From Ziziphus jujuba (lineage: Eukaryota > Streptophyta > Magnoliopsida > Rosales > Rhamnaceae): a stretch of 64,000 nucleotides of DNA. Within the stretch, counting starts at the first letter, position 1. Each line of letters begins with the position of its first letter. The stretch spans positions 21,781,001 to 21,845,000 of the forward strand of contig NC_083387.1 of NCBI RefSeq assembly GCF_031755915.1, written 5' to 3'. A program made the position numbers and the translations under genes. A model generated the notes under the pieces. The model saw only the letters and a list, made by a program, of their open reading frames with translations, was not told where the DNA came from and made no database searches. Below, piece by piece: positions 1 to 11,536 of the stretch.

Positions 1-2
1 CT

Positions 3-172
3 TCTGATGATTATGTTGTTTTATCAATAGTTGCTCCACCAATCCGTGAGTTATTACATCGAATTGATGATGTTCATATCAATCATTTTAGGATGTTTCA
101 TTTGATAGAAAAAATCATAGGATATGAACAAGAGTTGTACAAATCAAAAAAGGACATAATTGAGTTTTGTTA
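3..172 (+). pseudogene. Unidentified coding-like remnant at window edge
   Basis: An open frame enters from the left edge and ends at a TAA at 170-172. It has reasonable coding composition (for example APPIRELLHRIDD) over about 56 residues, but I recognise no family. Its position left of a CACTA subterminal region suggests the tail of a transposon-encoded gene. This is inference only, because the rest lies outside the window. Confidence 0.25.
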
Positions 173-1344
173 AATAAACGAAGTAGTTTCTGAGTGCATC
201 TTGTTCTACATAAGGTAACTCAAACTTAATTTTGTTTAGTTTTAATTTTTAGAAGCAATTAATTATACTTGTTATTATATAAAATTATATTACTTGTAAT
301 TTGATTATGTATGCACTTATATAATGCATTGACAAGCACACAAGCGGAAGAAATGTTTGCTACTGTCATTGCACCAATTAATGAGAAGGCAAACCCTCAT
401 GAGAGAATGATTAAAATATTCAGTAAATAGCGACATGCAAGAAATTGTCATCTATGGTTCTTTCCATATTGGGCAAGGTATGTGTTGTTAAGTTATAATA
501 TGTTTTGTTGCATAATTAATTTAATTACATAAATCTTAACTAATAATTATGGATTTTTTTTCCATCATTGGATTTTAGGCATTGTTGATCTCTATAAAGC
601 TGTGATATGTTTTTATGATTCATTAAAAAATTATGTTCCTAAAGACTTTAAATCTTTGCTCAATAAGCAAACTAATTAAATAATATTTTATTTGAATAAA
701 TTTATAATAATTTTAAATAATGTTTAAATTTAATTTAAATATTAATATTTGTATAGTGCATTTCTTGCTTGAAACACTAGGAAAAAAAAAAAAGCCTTCG
801 CTGGTAAAAGAACGCAAAAGTAATTGTTATCTTTACAATGAGCATGATTCTTTTTTATTTTATATATTTGTTATCTAATAATATATTTAAATGTTTATGA
901 ATTTAGACTTGCAGGTAGCCTGAAAATATAGAATGTGATTATTATGTCATGATGATAATAAACGACATCACTAGGAGAAATGTAGAGCGTGAACAATTAT
1001 GAACAATGGTGAGTATAACATTTTATAAATTATTTATCTGCTACTAATATTATTTATCTGCTACTAATATTTTATTAATTGTTTTCTATCCTAGTAATTT
1101 TTTTAATTTAATTGTTTCATGTACAGTATAATGGTATTAGTTTGTTAGAAGATGATGTCAACTAGTTTAGAGCTAAGTGGGCATTAATCATAATTTCAAA
1201 CATTTTATCTCAACCTAAATAGTAGTTTATTTTCGTTTAAAATTTGCATGACTATATGCATTAGTTAATAAAATAGTAAAATTATTGTTTGAATTAATAT
1301 TTAATTATTAGAACATGTTTTAAGCAAATATATATTAAAATTAT
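173..1344. other. AT-rich stretch, no gene seen
   Basis: A short coding-like piece near 325-430 (around 'AEEMFATVIAPINEKANPH') has a stop after it and no recognisable domain. The rest is low-complexity AT sequence, probably interior of the same CACTA element. Confidence 0.35.
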
Positions 1345-2975
1345 ATCTGAATTTTGTTGTCTATTATTGTACATGGAACTATCAAACAATTGTAAAAAGA
1401 CAAAACTAAAAGTAATATTTGTTAAAAAAAAAATTGAAAATAAAACAATAATGTACGATGGTTTTAACATATAAATCATCATTAAAACTCATTTTAGGAT
1501 ATGCTTCTTTATTGAAAATTATCTCTAAAATAACTATAAGAGATGTTTTTTCATACAAAGCGTTGTTAAAATAACTTTTGGAGATGTTTTTCATAACAAT
1601 TAATGTCTCTAAGCATACAATATGCAATACTTTTAAATACAAAAGCATTGCTAAACATAACTTCAAGGGATGCTTTTACATAAAAAGTGTTGTTAAACTA
1701 ACTTTATGTCATGCTTTACAATAACAACATATTTCAGGTGACATTTTTTAAAACATCACTGGAAGTATTTTTAGTGACACCTTTTGTTTTAAGGCATCAC
1801 TAATCTTACTTTAGGAAACCCTTTTTGCTTTTGAAAAAGCGTTGTTGTTGTTCATATTTAACGACAATTTTTTATAAATGGATGATATTTTAAAAATCAT
1901 ATAATTGTTGTCTAAATAGTTTCTAATCAAACAATTGTAAATAGAAAAAATTAAAAATAATTTTTATTAAAAAATGAAAATAAAACAACAATAAACAAAA
2001 CTTGGGTATAAACCATCGTTAAAACTCACTTTAGGACTTTAGGAAGGTTTTTTTATTGAAAAGTGTCACTAAAATAACTATAGGAGATGTTTTTTACATA
2101 CAGAGCATTGCTAAAATAACTTTTTGAGACTCTTTTCATAACAATTAATGTCACTAACCATACTATACACGATACTGTTAAATACAAAAGCGTTGCTAAA
2201 GATAACTTCAAGCAATGCTTTTACATAAAAAAAACATTGTTAAACTAATTTTATGCGATGCTTTACAATAAAAATATATTTCAGGTGACAGTGACACTTT
2301 TTCTTTTAAGGCATTACTAACCTTATTTTAGGAGACACTTTTTGCTTTTGAAAAAGCGTCGTTGTTGTTCATATTTAACGATGCATTTTTATCAATGGAT
2401 GATATTTTAAAAATCATATAATTGTTTTCTAAATAGTTTCTAATCAAACAATCGTAAATGGATAAAATTAAAAATAATATTTATTAAAAAAATGAAAACA
2501 AAACAACAATAAATGATGCTTTTAGATATAAATCATCATTAAAACTCACTTTAGGAGACACTTCTTTATTTACGGTGTCACTAAAATAACTATAGGATAC
2601 GTTTTTTCATACAAAGCATTTCTAAAATAACTTTTAAAAACGATTTTCATAACAATTAATGTCACTAACCATACTATATGCGATATTTTTAAATACAAAA
2701 GTGTTGCTAAATATAACTTCAAGCGACACTTTTACATAAAAAGCGTCGTTAAATTAACTTTATGCAATGCTTTACAATAAAAACATATTTCGAGTGACAC
2801 TTTTTTGAAGTATTTGTAATGACACTTTTTTTTTTAAAGCATTGCTAACCTTTCTTTAAGAGATCCTTTTTGCTTTTGAAAAAGTGTCATTGTTGTTCTA
2901 TTTAATGACACTTTTTTATCTATGGATGATGCTTTAAAAATCATATAATTGTTGTCTAAATATTTTCTAATCTTT
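1345..2975. repeat. ~520-bp direct repeats in the CACTA subterminal region
   Basis: The landmark 'ttgttgtctaaatagtttct' and its surroundings recur near 1345 (degenerate), 1900, 2420 and 2945, giving three units of about 515-540 bp and a partial fourth. Each unit carries the same order of short motifs (AACAATTAATGTCACTAACC, tttcaggtgacactttt and so on). This is a larger-scale duplication layered on the short subterminal repeats. Confidence 0.65.
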
Positions 2976-3155
2976 TTGGAAATGCTTTTGATAGCTTCAA
3001 ATGATGCTAAAAGCATCATTTAACGTATCAATCCTGAGACACTTTTAACAGTGTTGGCTATTATTTTGCATTTTTGAGCGGTGCTTCGTCTAGCATCAAC
3101 TTTTGTTTCATATGACACCTAGACTACATCTCATATCAATGTTTTTCTTATAGTG
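1345..3155. mobile_element. CACTA (En/Spm-type) transposon, right end
   Basis: The segment ends in GTTTTTCTTATAGTG (3141-3155), the reverse complement of CACTATAAGAAAAAC, which is the classic CACTA terminal inverted repeat. The kilobase before it is packed with short direct and inverted motifs of the type 'agcgttgctaaa/acactttt', the usual subterminal transposase-binding repeats of plant CACTA elements. The left terminus is not in the window, so size and autonomy are unknown. The base triplet after the terminus is AAA (3156-3158), a candidate 3-bp target duplication that cannot be confirmed here. Confidence 0.75.
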
Positions 3156-4202
3156 AAATGAAACAATATCAAATCTCAATTAAAGATATCACAAAGTTGA
3201 AAAGGACACACATACCATTAATTATTACAAAACCCATATTGGAACAATTACAAAGACATGGAGATCCATAACCTTATCATCAATAAAAGTTGAAAAAATA
3301 ATACTACAAATACCATCTAGTTTACCAGCATGTTTACCAAGAGTATACATGTCATTATTTAATTGGTTTATATTTACTAATACTTATTTCTTCAACGAGT
3401 CACTTATCCATTCTAGGTTCTATTAATATATTAACCAATCAATCAAATAGTGACACATGTACTTTTGATAAACATATTGATAAATTAGATAATGTCTATA
3501 ATATTGCTCAAATTGAAGAGAACCTATATTCTTTAGGAAATTTCCAACTAACATAACACCTGAAATCAATGGCATTAATTATTACAAAACCCCTATTGAC
3601 ACAATTAGAAGGTATGGATAACCATATCAATTGGCACAAATTTGAAAAGACGAACCGACCAATTATTACACAATCCCATTATCAAAATTATAAGGCATGG
3701 ATAACCACATCTTTGTCATCCATAAACATTTTTCTTTTTATCATTACTAATTTAAAGGAGAGAGAGAGAGCTACAACCATATAGATGTAGAATAGATAAG
3801 GAAGATACTAATCAAGCTAACCTTATTTAACTATCATCAATAAAAATTGAATAGGACGAATATATTCTCTAAAACATTTCCAATTAACATGACCACCTGA
3901 AATTAATTAAAGATCTTTTTAACGTTTTTTTAGTTTAAGTTGCACAAATGCTAGAAAAGTAACGATTAATTCCATACACCATCCAACTCTTCTACAGATG
4001 GTTTGAATTATGTATAATTTAATTCATTTTGTTTTAAAAATATCATTAACCTCCTTTCATTTTCAATCACATGTTTTGTATTGATATCATTCACACCCCC
4101 CCAATAAGAGTACCAGCTGTAATTTTCAAAGTCAAGGGGATTTAATTGTAATTATTTGACTAAAAAATTAGAAAAATAAAAATTAGAGTTTCTTTACTCG
4201 TG
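3156..4202. other. Intergenic, upstream of first methyltransferase gene
   Basis: No gene seen. A loosely repeated motif near 3210 and 3566 ('ccattaattattacaaaacc' and a close variant) marks a degenerate direct repeat of about 350 bp. Otherwise AT-rich spacer. Confidence 0.4.
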
Positions 4203-4210
4203 TATAAATA
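4203..4210 (+). promoter_or_regulatory. TATA box of the first O-methyltransferase gene
   Basis: TATAAATA lies 55 bp before the start codon at 4265, a normal plant spacing with a short 5' leader. Confidence 0.6.
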
Positions 4211-4264
4211 TATGTAAATTGCTATCGAGAACACCAACCCAAACACAAACACAAACAAAGGGAG

Positions 4265-6095
4265 ATGGAAGAAACGCAAAAAGAGCTAAAATGTGAGAAT
4301 GAAGAAGATCATAGGAGAGCCAAATTCGAAATATGGAAATACATATTTGGATTTGTAGAAATGGCAGTGATGAAATGTGCTATAGAGCTGGGGATAGCCG
4401 ATATCATTGAAAACCATGGAAACCCCATCACACTCTTTGAATTATCATCCATGCTAGGCTGCTCTCCTTCCCAGCTTCACCGAATCATGAGGTTCTTAGT
4501 CCACCGCAGGATATTCATAGAGACAAACACATCCCAGTCAACCTCTCCATCTTATTCACAAACACCTCTTTCCCGCCTCCTCATGAAAACCGGAGAACAC
4601 AGCATGGCTGCGTTCGTCTTGATGGAGAGCAGCCCTCCAATGCTGGCACCGTGGCACTGCCTGAGTGCCCGAGTACTTGGCAATGGCTCATCGGCTTTCG
4701 AGGCTGCAAACGGTGAAGATTTGTGGAGCTATACGATCGCAAATCCTGCTCACGGCCAGCTTTTCAATGAAGCAATGGCTTGCGGGGCAAGAGTGACCGT
4801 GCCGGCCATAGTTGACAAGTGTTCCGACATGTTCGAAGGTATTGGGACGGTGGTGGATGTGGGTGGTGGAAATGGGACAGCTTTGGGGATGTTGGTGAAG
4901 GCTTTTCCATGGATTCGAGGCTTAAATTTTGATCTTCCTCATGTTGTTTGTGCTGCAAAGAAGACTGAGGGTGTTGAGAATGTTGGGGGTGACATGTTTG
5001 ATTGTGTTCCCAAGGCTGATGCTGTTTTTGTCATGGTTAGTATGCATGCTAGCTTTGACATGCCTAAAAAAATTTTCACAAGACATTAATGTTGGACATT
5101 TTTAAAACATCGATCATAATGCTACTTCTAATTAATAACCACTTATATTTCATCTTTGATTAATGAAATTTGCAAATAGGGATTCCAATGGAATGCTTAT
5201 TCCCATTGGTATACTAAAACTGTGGACAGAATTCCTGCTTGGATTTATTGACTAACTATTCCAATTTAATATTACCTATCTCTAGTTTCTCTTTCTATTT
5301 TTCTTTAGTTTTTTTTACCCTAAATTTCTTTCTCTACTTTATTTTTTATTTTTATTATTATTATTATTATTATTATTTTGTACTTCTTTCCATCTATTTT
5401 CCTATTTCTACTTCTCTTTCTATTATTCTCTCCGGTTTGTCCCTCTTTTCTTTATTTACCGTGTCTCCACTTTAGAGTATGCACATTTTTGTCAAGTTGA
5501 TGTTAGGCATAACGAGCCATGATGACAAATGAGAAGCACAGAACAACTAAAATTAAAATCCACACATATAAATATTTATAATTTTAAAATATTATTTGTG
5601 TTTAACTCTATGTATCTTATTTCAACAATTATCAAAACAAGTATCGTGATTTTAAAAAAAGTTAAGGTATAGTCATTGATTGATAAATTTATCTTAACTA
5701 ATTTATGTTATGATGTGACGGGGATAGTAACTTATTTTTTTGTAAATATATAAATATCTAGTTTAGCTCCATATTTTGATTGACAGTGGGTCCTACATGA
5801 CTGGGAAGATGATGAATGTATCCAAATACTCAAGAAGTGTAGGGAAGCAATTCCAAAAGAGAAAGGAAAGGTGATAATGGTAGAAGCAGTGATACTTGAA
5901 AAAGATGATGCGAAAGAAGAAGACGATCTAAGTGATGTGAAGCTGATGCTAGACATGGTGATTATGGCTCATACAAATACAGGCAAAGAAAGGACTTTGA
6001 AGGACTGGGTCTACGTTCTTGGCCAGGCCGGTTTTAGTCGTCACACCATTAGACCCATTGACGCTATTCAATCTGTTATTGAGGCTTTTCCTTGA
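4265..6095 (+). CDS. O-methyltransferase, COMT/ASMT-like (copy 1)
   Basis: Two exons, 4265-5035 and 5787-6095, joined by a phase-0 GT-AG intron of 751 bp, encode 359 residues, the normal length for plant class II SAM-dependent O-methyltransferases. The N-terminal dimerisation/winged-helix part spans about 20-110. The SAM-binding motif DVGGGNG is at about 198-204, FDLPHV at about 222-227 and GGDMF at about 241-245. The catalytic His is in WVLHDW (about 261) just after the intron, with the KERT Glu downstream. The protein ends SVIEAFP, as usual in the family. Such enzymes methylate hydroxyls of phenolics, alkaloids or N-acetylserotonin in the cytosol; the substrate cannot be read from sequence. 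First of three same-strand tandem copies. Start chosen because no upstream in-frame ATG precedes it and the leader fits the TATA box. Confidence 0.93.
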
Positions 6096-6183
6096 TATCT
6101 CTTTAGATATAGCTCTAAGTTTGGGTACGTGTGGATAAGGCACTGCTTAAGATCCAATTATCCACCTCTAATATTGATAAATA

Positions 6184-6217
<34 letters not shown>

Positions 6218-7651
6218 TTTTTATCTGGGTGTGGGGACAATAAATTAATAAAGTGTTTGACTTTTTTTTATTTATTTATTTAATTTTTTTTGAAATAATA
6301 CCTCAACTGCATTAAAACAAGACAAACTAGAGCAATCATCTCCTAAAATAGAAGATAACCACACCGGGCATCCTCCAATCAAAATTCAAAAGTATTACCG
6401 ACCAAAAGAACAATTACAATTATCAAAAGCACAGGGATCCTTCCACTTCATTTAAAATACATTTGAAATAGAGACAATTATCAAAAGGACAAAGATCCTT
6501 CCATTTCATTTGAACTAAAGGATCTAGGTTAACCAAATTGTGTCAAGTTAACTTTTTTAATTCAATGGTTATATTTAATCCATGTCATCACCGTTCATTA
6601 TGGAAACAATTTCATTACTTATTGATTGATGCTAATTGCTTTATATGATTTAAAATTAAAAATAAATTAATAAAATATGGCTACTGAAAATTGAATTTTT
6701 AATTGATCACTTTTAAGGTAAAAACAATCCCAAAATATAATCAAAATAATATATAATATATTTCTATGAAAATTATCCTTTAATAATGTTCTATAATTAA
6801 ATAATAAAATAAATTAAAACCAAAGAAATTAAAGAGTTTAATTAATTATGAATAAGGTTCACTATATGATTAAACAAATAATTTACCAGTCAAAATGCAT
6901 GGTTTGTTTAGAAATCAAGTTCATCAAAATCCTTTTTAAAGAAAAAATATCTATTATTTCCAAAAAAAAAAAAAAAAAAAAAAAAGGGGAAGAACTGGGT
7001 CCAGTATGTAATTTTTTATTACTCTTTTTTTTTTCCCCAAAATAACTAATTAGAGACACCTTTATCTTACAACATGCAAGGAGTGAATGAAAAGAAACAC
7101 ATGAGCGATAGAGACTGCAATCAACTCCATATATCCGAACATTGCTATTTAGAATGTTTTTGAGAAAACTTCTAAGGAAGCTGAACTTGATATATATATA
7201 TATATTGCAATTTAAATATTTATTATTTTGATAGTGGTGGATAAAGCAAGAAAAGCAAGATCAATAAAATAAGAATTTAAAAACTCACATGATTTGCCTT
7301 GGAAGATCCGCTAAATCTAACTAACGCAAGCCTCAATTGCCTCCAATTCCATGTTATCCATTGTTTATATATTATACATTATTAACGCTCCTGACATAAT
7401 GTCATATGCATAAAATAAAATCTGTCCCACACAAAGATATGGATGCAGATTTGAGAGGATATATACCACCTTGGGGAAAAATAAATTCTATTAATTCATT
7501 AATCTTGCAAGAATGTTAAGGATCAAATGATCCTCGTGCCATTTGATTATTAATTGGAGTTCTTTCCTCATTTTTTTTTTCTTTTTTTTTTTTCCTTCTT
7601 TGGCCAATAGTTCTTTCCTCATTTATACATGTGTTTATATATACAAATTAA
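6096..7651. other. Intergenic spacer between methyltransferase copies 1 and 2
   Basis: No gene seen. Contains a (TA)n microsatellite at about 6186-6215, an A24 tract at 6962-6985, a short (TA)n near 7193-7205 and T-rich tracts at 7570-7605. AATAAA-like signals near 6240 could serve copy 1. Confidence 0.45.
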
Positions 7652-7660
7652 TATATAAAT
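7652..7660 (+). promoter_or_regulatory. TATA box of the second O-methyltransferase gene
   Basis: TATATAAAT lies about 120 bp before the start codon at 7779. Confidence 0.45.
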
Positions 7661-7778
7661 AATCTTATATTGGGCGCTTAGCATTCTATCTACGCATTGG
7701 ATCTAGCTCAGTACAAAATTTGTTTATATTAATATATGTACTTTGCTAGCACAAACAGAAACCAAAAACACTCAAGAT

Positions 7779-8665
7779 ATGGGAGAAATACACACAGAAT
7801 TGAAAAGGGTAGAGGAAGAAGAGTTGGGTCATAAGCAAGCCAAAGTAGATATATGGAAATATGTATTCGGGTTTGTAGAAATGGCAGTGGTGAAATCTGC
7901 CATTGAGCTTGGGATAGCAGACACCATAGAAACACATGGAAACTTCCCCATGACACTCTCAGAGTTGTCATCCACACTTGGCTGCTCTGCTTCCCACCTC
8001 TACCGCATCATGAGGTTCTTAATCCACCGCGGAATATTCAAAGAGACAAAAACATCCCAATTAGGCTCCCCAGCTTATTCACAAACACCTCTTTCACACA
8101 TGCTCATGAGGTCAGGGGAACATAGCATGGCTGCGTTACTTCTGCTCGAAAGCAGCACTCCTATGCTGGCACCTTGGGATGGCCTAAGTGCCCGAATACT
8201 TGGCACTGCCTCGTCCGCGTTCGAGGCTGCAAACAGTGATGATTTGTGGAGCTACACAATGGCCAATCCTGCTCACAGCCAGCTTCTCAATGAAGCAATG
8301 GGCTCTATTGCAAGGGTGAATGTGGCCGCAATAGTTGATAAGTGTGGGGACTTGTTCGAGGGGATTGAGACCGTGGTGGATGTTGGCGGTGGAAATGGGA
8401 CGGCTTTGGGATTGTTGGTGAAGGCTTATCCATGGATTCGAGGCATCAACTTTGATCTTCCTCATGTTGTTTGTGTGGCAGAGAAGATTGATTGTGTTGA
8501 GAATGTTGGAGGTGACATGTTTGATTTTATTCCCAAGGCTGATGTTGCTTTTATCATGGTTAGTGTACTTAATGAAATCTTGCTCATTTTCATCATATGC
8601 AAAGAAAGCTCTGTTTTTCCATATGACTAATTTTGATTTAATTAATACCCTTAATCTCTCTAGCT

Positions 8666-8701
<36 letters not shown>

Positions 8702-9038
8702 CACTGATTTTATTTATATTTTTGTGAATTGGCAGTCGGTACTTCATGACTGGGGAGACGATGAGTGTATCAGAATACTAAAGAAGTGTAGAGAAGCTAT
8801 TTCAGAGGACAAAGGGAAGGTGATAATCATAGAAGCAGTGATTGAAAAAGATAATAAGAAAGAAGACAAGCTAAGCAATGTAAGGCTGATGCTTGACATG
8901 ATTATGATGGCACATACTAATACAGGCAAAGAGAGAACATTGAATGAATGGGAATATGTCCTTAATGAGGCCGGGTTTAGTCGATTCTCTGTAAGACCAA
9001 TTGATGCATTGCCATCTGTTATTGAGGCTTTTCCTTGA
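7779..9038 (+). CDS. O-methyltransferase, COMT/ASMT-like (copy 2)
   Basis: Exons 7779-8558 and 8736-9038 with a phase-0 GT-AG intron of 177 bp encode 360 residues, closely similar to copy 1 along the whole length. The SAM motif DVGGGNG is near residue 201, FDLPHV and GGDMF follow, catalytic His lies in SVLHDW (about 264) and the KERT Glu is present. The residue before VLHDW is Ser (TCG) where copy 1 has Trp (TGG). The open frame extends upstream of 7779 without an ATG; this ATG matches the N-terminus of copies 1 and 3. The intron holds a long (TA)n tract. An AATAAA at about 9315 is a plausible poly(A) signal. Same strand and exon plan as its neighbours shows tandem duplication; the substrate is unknown. 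Confidence 0.92.
8668..8699. repeat. (TA)n microsatellite in intron of copy 2
   Basis: About 16 TA units inside the intron, 37 bp before the splice acceptor. Likely length-polymorphic. Confidence 0.85.
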
Positions 9039-10225
9039 TCTGTAGGCTACAAGTTTGGGGTATAGAAAAATTGTTGTCTTCAAAATTAGAGTCTAATGGT
9101 ATGTTCAGGTTATCCATTTATGCATCTCTGCTGTGAGCTGCAATGATTCAAACCATCATAAGTAGCTAAAATGGTGTAGTTGAAAGTTTCAAATTCAGGT
9201 TTCTTAGGTTCAGTCTTATAAATGGAATCCAAACACTTGTAATATTCAGAATATTTTAGTTTTTCCAAGTTATGGACTTAACATTGTGTCTTGGGAATTT
9301 GATAATTCAGTCTCAATAAAGTTTGTTGAAATAGTCATAAATTATGCACCTAAACGGTAGATTTGAGCCTTCTTTTTCCTTTTTCTTCTTTATTCTTCGT
9401 TCTTTTCATGCTGGAAAACAAAAAAATTCAAACAGAACAAGAGCAAAAACAAAAACAGAATAGAATAGCAATGATGCAACTAAGAGAAGAAGCTAATAAT
9501 CGATAACTAAAAGATATCAGTCTTAACTGTTTGGGATTATGATTTCTTAGGAATCACTTCTCATCTAGAAAGAAATTTCTACGAAACAAAATCTTTACAA
9601 GCCACTCTTATATTTTTTATATTTTACCAAACGTTGTTGAAAGTGCTTTTAGCCCATTTGAGCGCCTTTAACGCTTAGTCACAGTTTCTTGCAAAAGATG
9701 CCCTTTCATCTTATGGTTGGAGATACAAATTAGTAGGTGTGTGGTTTGGCCCACTCATGCTGAGTCCTCTGATCTCTGAGCCTTGCAATGTCAATCATTT
9801 TCATGCCCAGTAGTGTTCGCTGGAAAAGCAGGAGAGAGGAAAAGCAGGAAAAGTAAAATAAGGAAAAGCAGATTTTTATTGGTCATAAAAGTTAGAGTAC
9901 TATTAACACCACAGTTCTGAAAAACCAAAAACTATGTTAAATACTTATAAGCGATTAATATTCTACAAAACAAACAAAACACAAAACAGACAAACAAGCA
10001 AGTTAATAAAGATAAAGAAAAAAATAAAAAGTAAAGAGAGAGATGCTCTGCTAATAACCTTGACATGTGCAAAAAGGAATCTTAACATGCCCACCAACAA
10101 TTCATTTTTTGTCCGTACTATTTTATTAACAACTCATACACTGTATGTTTTGGGTTTTTAATCAAGATTAAATCCCAGGCGTTGCAGCAATCCAAGGGTC
10201 ATAATGTGACAATCTGTATGCAAAA
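9039..10225. other. Intergenic spacer between methyltransferase copies 2 and 3
   Basis: No gene seen. A long A-rich stretch at 9940-10040 is open on the plus strand but has no protein character. Confidence 0.45.
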
Positions 10226-10232
10226 TATAAAT
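10226..10232 (+). promoter_or_regulatory. TATA box of the third O-methyltransferase gene
   Basis: TATAAAT lies 62 bp upstream of the start codon at 10294, a spacing like that of copy 1. Confidence 0.5.
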
Positions 10233-10277
10233 TTATTGAGAGAGATCATCTAGCTCAAACAGAAATCAGAAACAGTA

Positions 10278-10322
10278 ATGCTCCACAAGAGAAATGGAAA
10301 GAGAGCTGAAAGGGGTAGGTGA
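10278..10322 (+). promoter_or_regulatory. Short upstream ORF overlapping the copy 3 start
   Basis: An ATG at 10278 opens a 14-codon frame that ends in TGA at 10320-10322, past the main start at 10294 and out of frame with it. If the transcript starts near the TATA-predicted site, this uATG would be met first and could reduce translation of copy 3. Inference only. Confidence 0.4.
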
Positions 10323-11536
10323 AGAAGTGTTAGATCATGAGCAAGCCAAAAAAGAAATCTGGAAATACATACTGGGATTTGCAGAAATGGCAGTGGTGAA
10401 ATGTGCCGTGGAGCTTAAGATAGCCGACGCCATTGAATCACATGGAAACCCCATGACACTCCCGGAGTTAGCATCCACACTAGGCTGCTCTGCTTCCCAC
10501 CTTCACCGCATCATGAGGTTCTTAGTCCACCGGGGCATATTCAAAGAGACAGCAACAAATATAGTCCAATCTTCTCCAACCTACTCACAAACCCCTCTTT
10601 CCCGGCTGCTCATGAGATCCGGACAACACAGCATGGGTTCCTTCATCTTGCTCGAGAGCTTGCCACCAATGCTGGCTCCATGGCATGGCTTGAGCAGCCG
10701 AGTACAGGGTGGAGACTCATCAGCATTTGAGGCTGCAAATGGCGAGGACTATTGGAGCTATGCAGCAGCCAATCCCGCTGTCAACCAGCTTATCAATGAT
10801 GCAATGGCTTGCAATGCAAGGCTGAATGTGGATGCCATCGTTGATAAGTGCAAGGACTTATTCCAAGGGGTTGAGACTGTGGTGGATGTGGGAGGAGGAA
10901 ATGGGACTACTATGGGTATGCTGATCAAGGCTTTTCCATGGATTCGAGGAATAAACTTTGATCTTCCTCATGTTATAAATGATGCAAAGGAATTTGAAGG
11001 TGTTGAGAATGTTGGAGGTGACATGTTTGATTCTGTTCCTAAGGCTGATGTTGTTTTTATCATGGTTAGTACTATTTATTAATTTTCTATTGTGCTCTTG
11101 GCACTCGATTACATATAATTTCGGCTAATACAATTACATGTAAATTCTGTTTTTCTTATATTTCTTCGCTCCATATTTTTGTTTCATTAATCTGCCATTT
11201 TTTTATTTTTTTATTTTTTAAATGGTATAGTCTGTTCTTCATGACTGGGGAGATGAAGAGTGTATCAAGGTACTAAAGAAGTGCAAGGAAGCAATTCCAG
11301 AGGAAAAAGGGAAGGTGATAATAGTAGATGCTGTTATAGAAAATGAAAAAGAAAAAGAAGAAGATGGGCTAAGTGATGCGAGATTGAGGCTGGACATAGC
11401 CATGATGGCACATACCATTACAGGCAGAGAAAGGACAATGAAGGAATGGGAATACATTCTTGTGCAAGCAGGATTTAACAGACACATAGTGAGACCCATT
11501 GATGTTGTGCCATCTGTTATTGAGGCTTTCCCTTAA
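10294..11536 (+). CDS. O-methyltransferase, COMT/ASMT-like (copy 3)
   Basis: Exons 10294-11064 and 11231-11536, separated by a phase-0 GT-AG intron of 166 bp, encode 358 residues. Features of the family are intact: DVGGGNG SAM motif at about 198-204, FDLPHV, GGDMF, catalytic His in SVLHDW (about 261), a Glu in GRERT (KERT in copies 1 and 2), and the SVIEAFP end. The acidic-basic insert after VDAVIE (ENEKEKEED) is longer than in copy 2. This copy, with its 3' flank, is the closest relative of the dead copy at 32.3-33.3 kb. Substrate unknown; the three copies differ enough in the middle region to suggest separate substrate preferences. Confidence 0.92.

Noticed and set aside
5036..5089. Methyltransferase copy 1 ending at the TAA at 5087-5089 as a short single-exon protein
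   Set aside because: The frame continues into the intron after a GTTAGT donor; the catalytic exon follows at 5787, as in copies 2 and 3.
7743..7778. Longer N-terminus for methyltransferase copy 2
   Set aside because: The upstream part of the open frame has no ATG; the first ATG (7779) matches the N-termini of the neighbouring copies.
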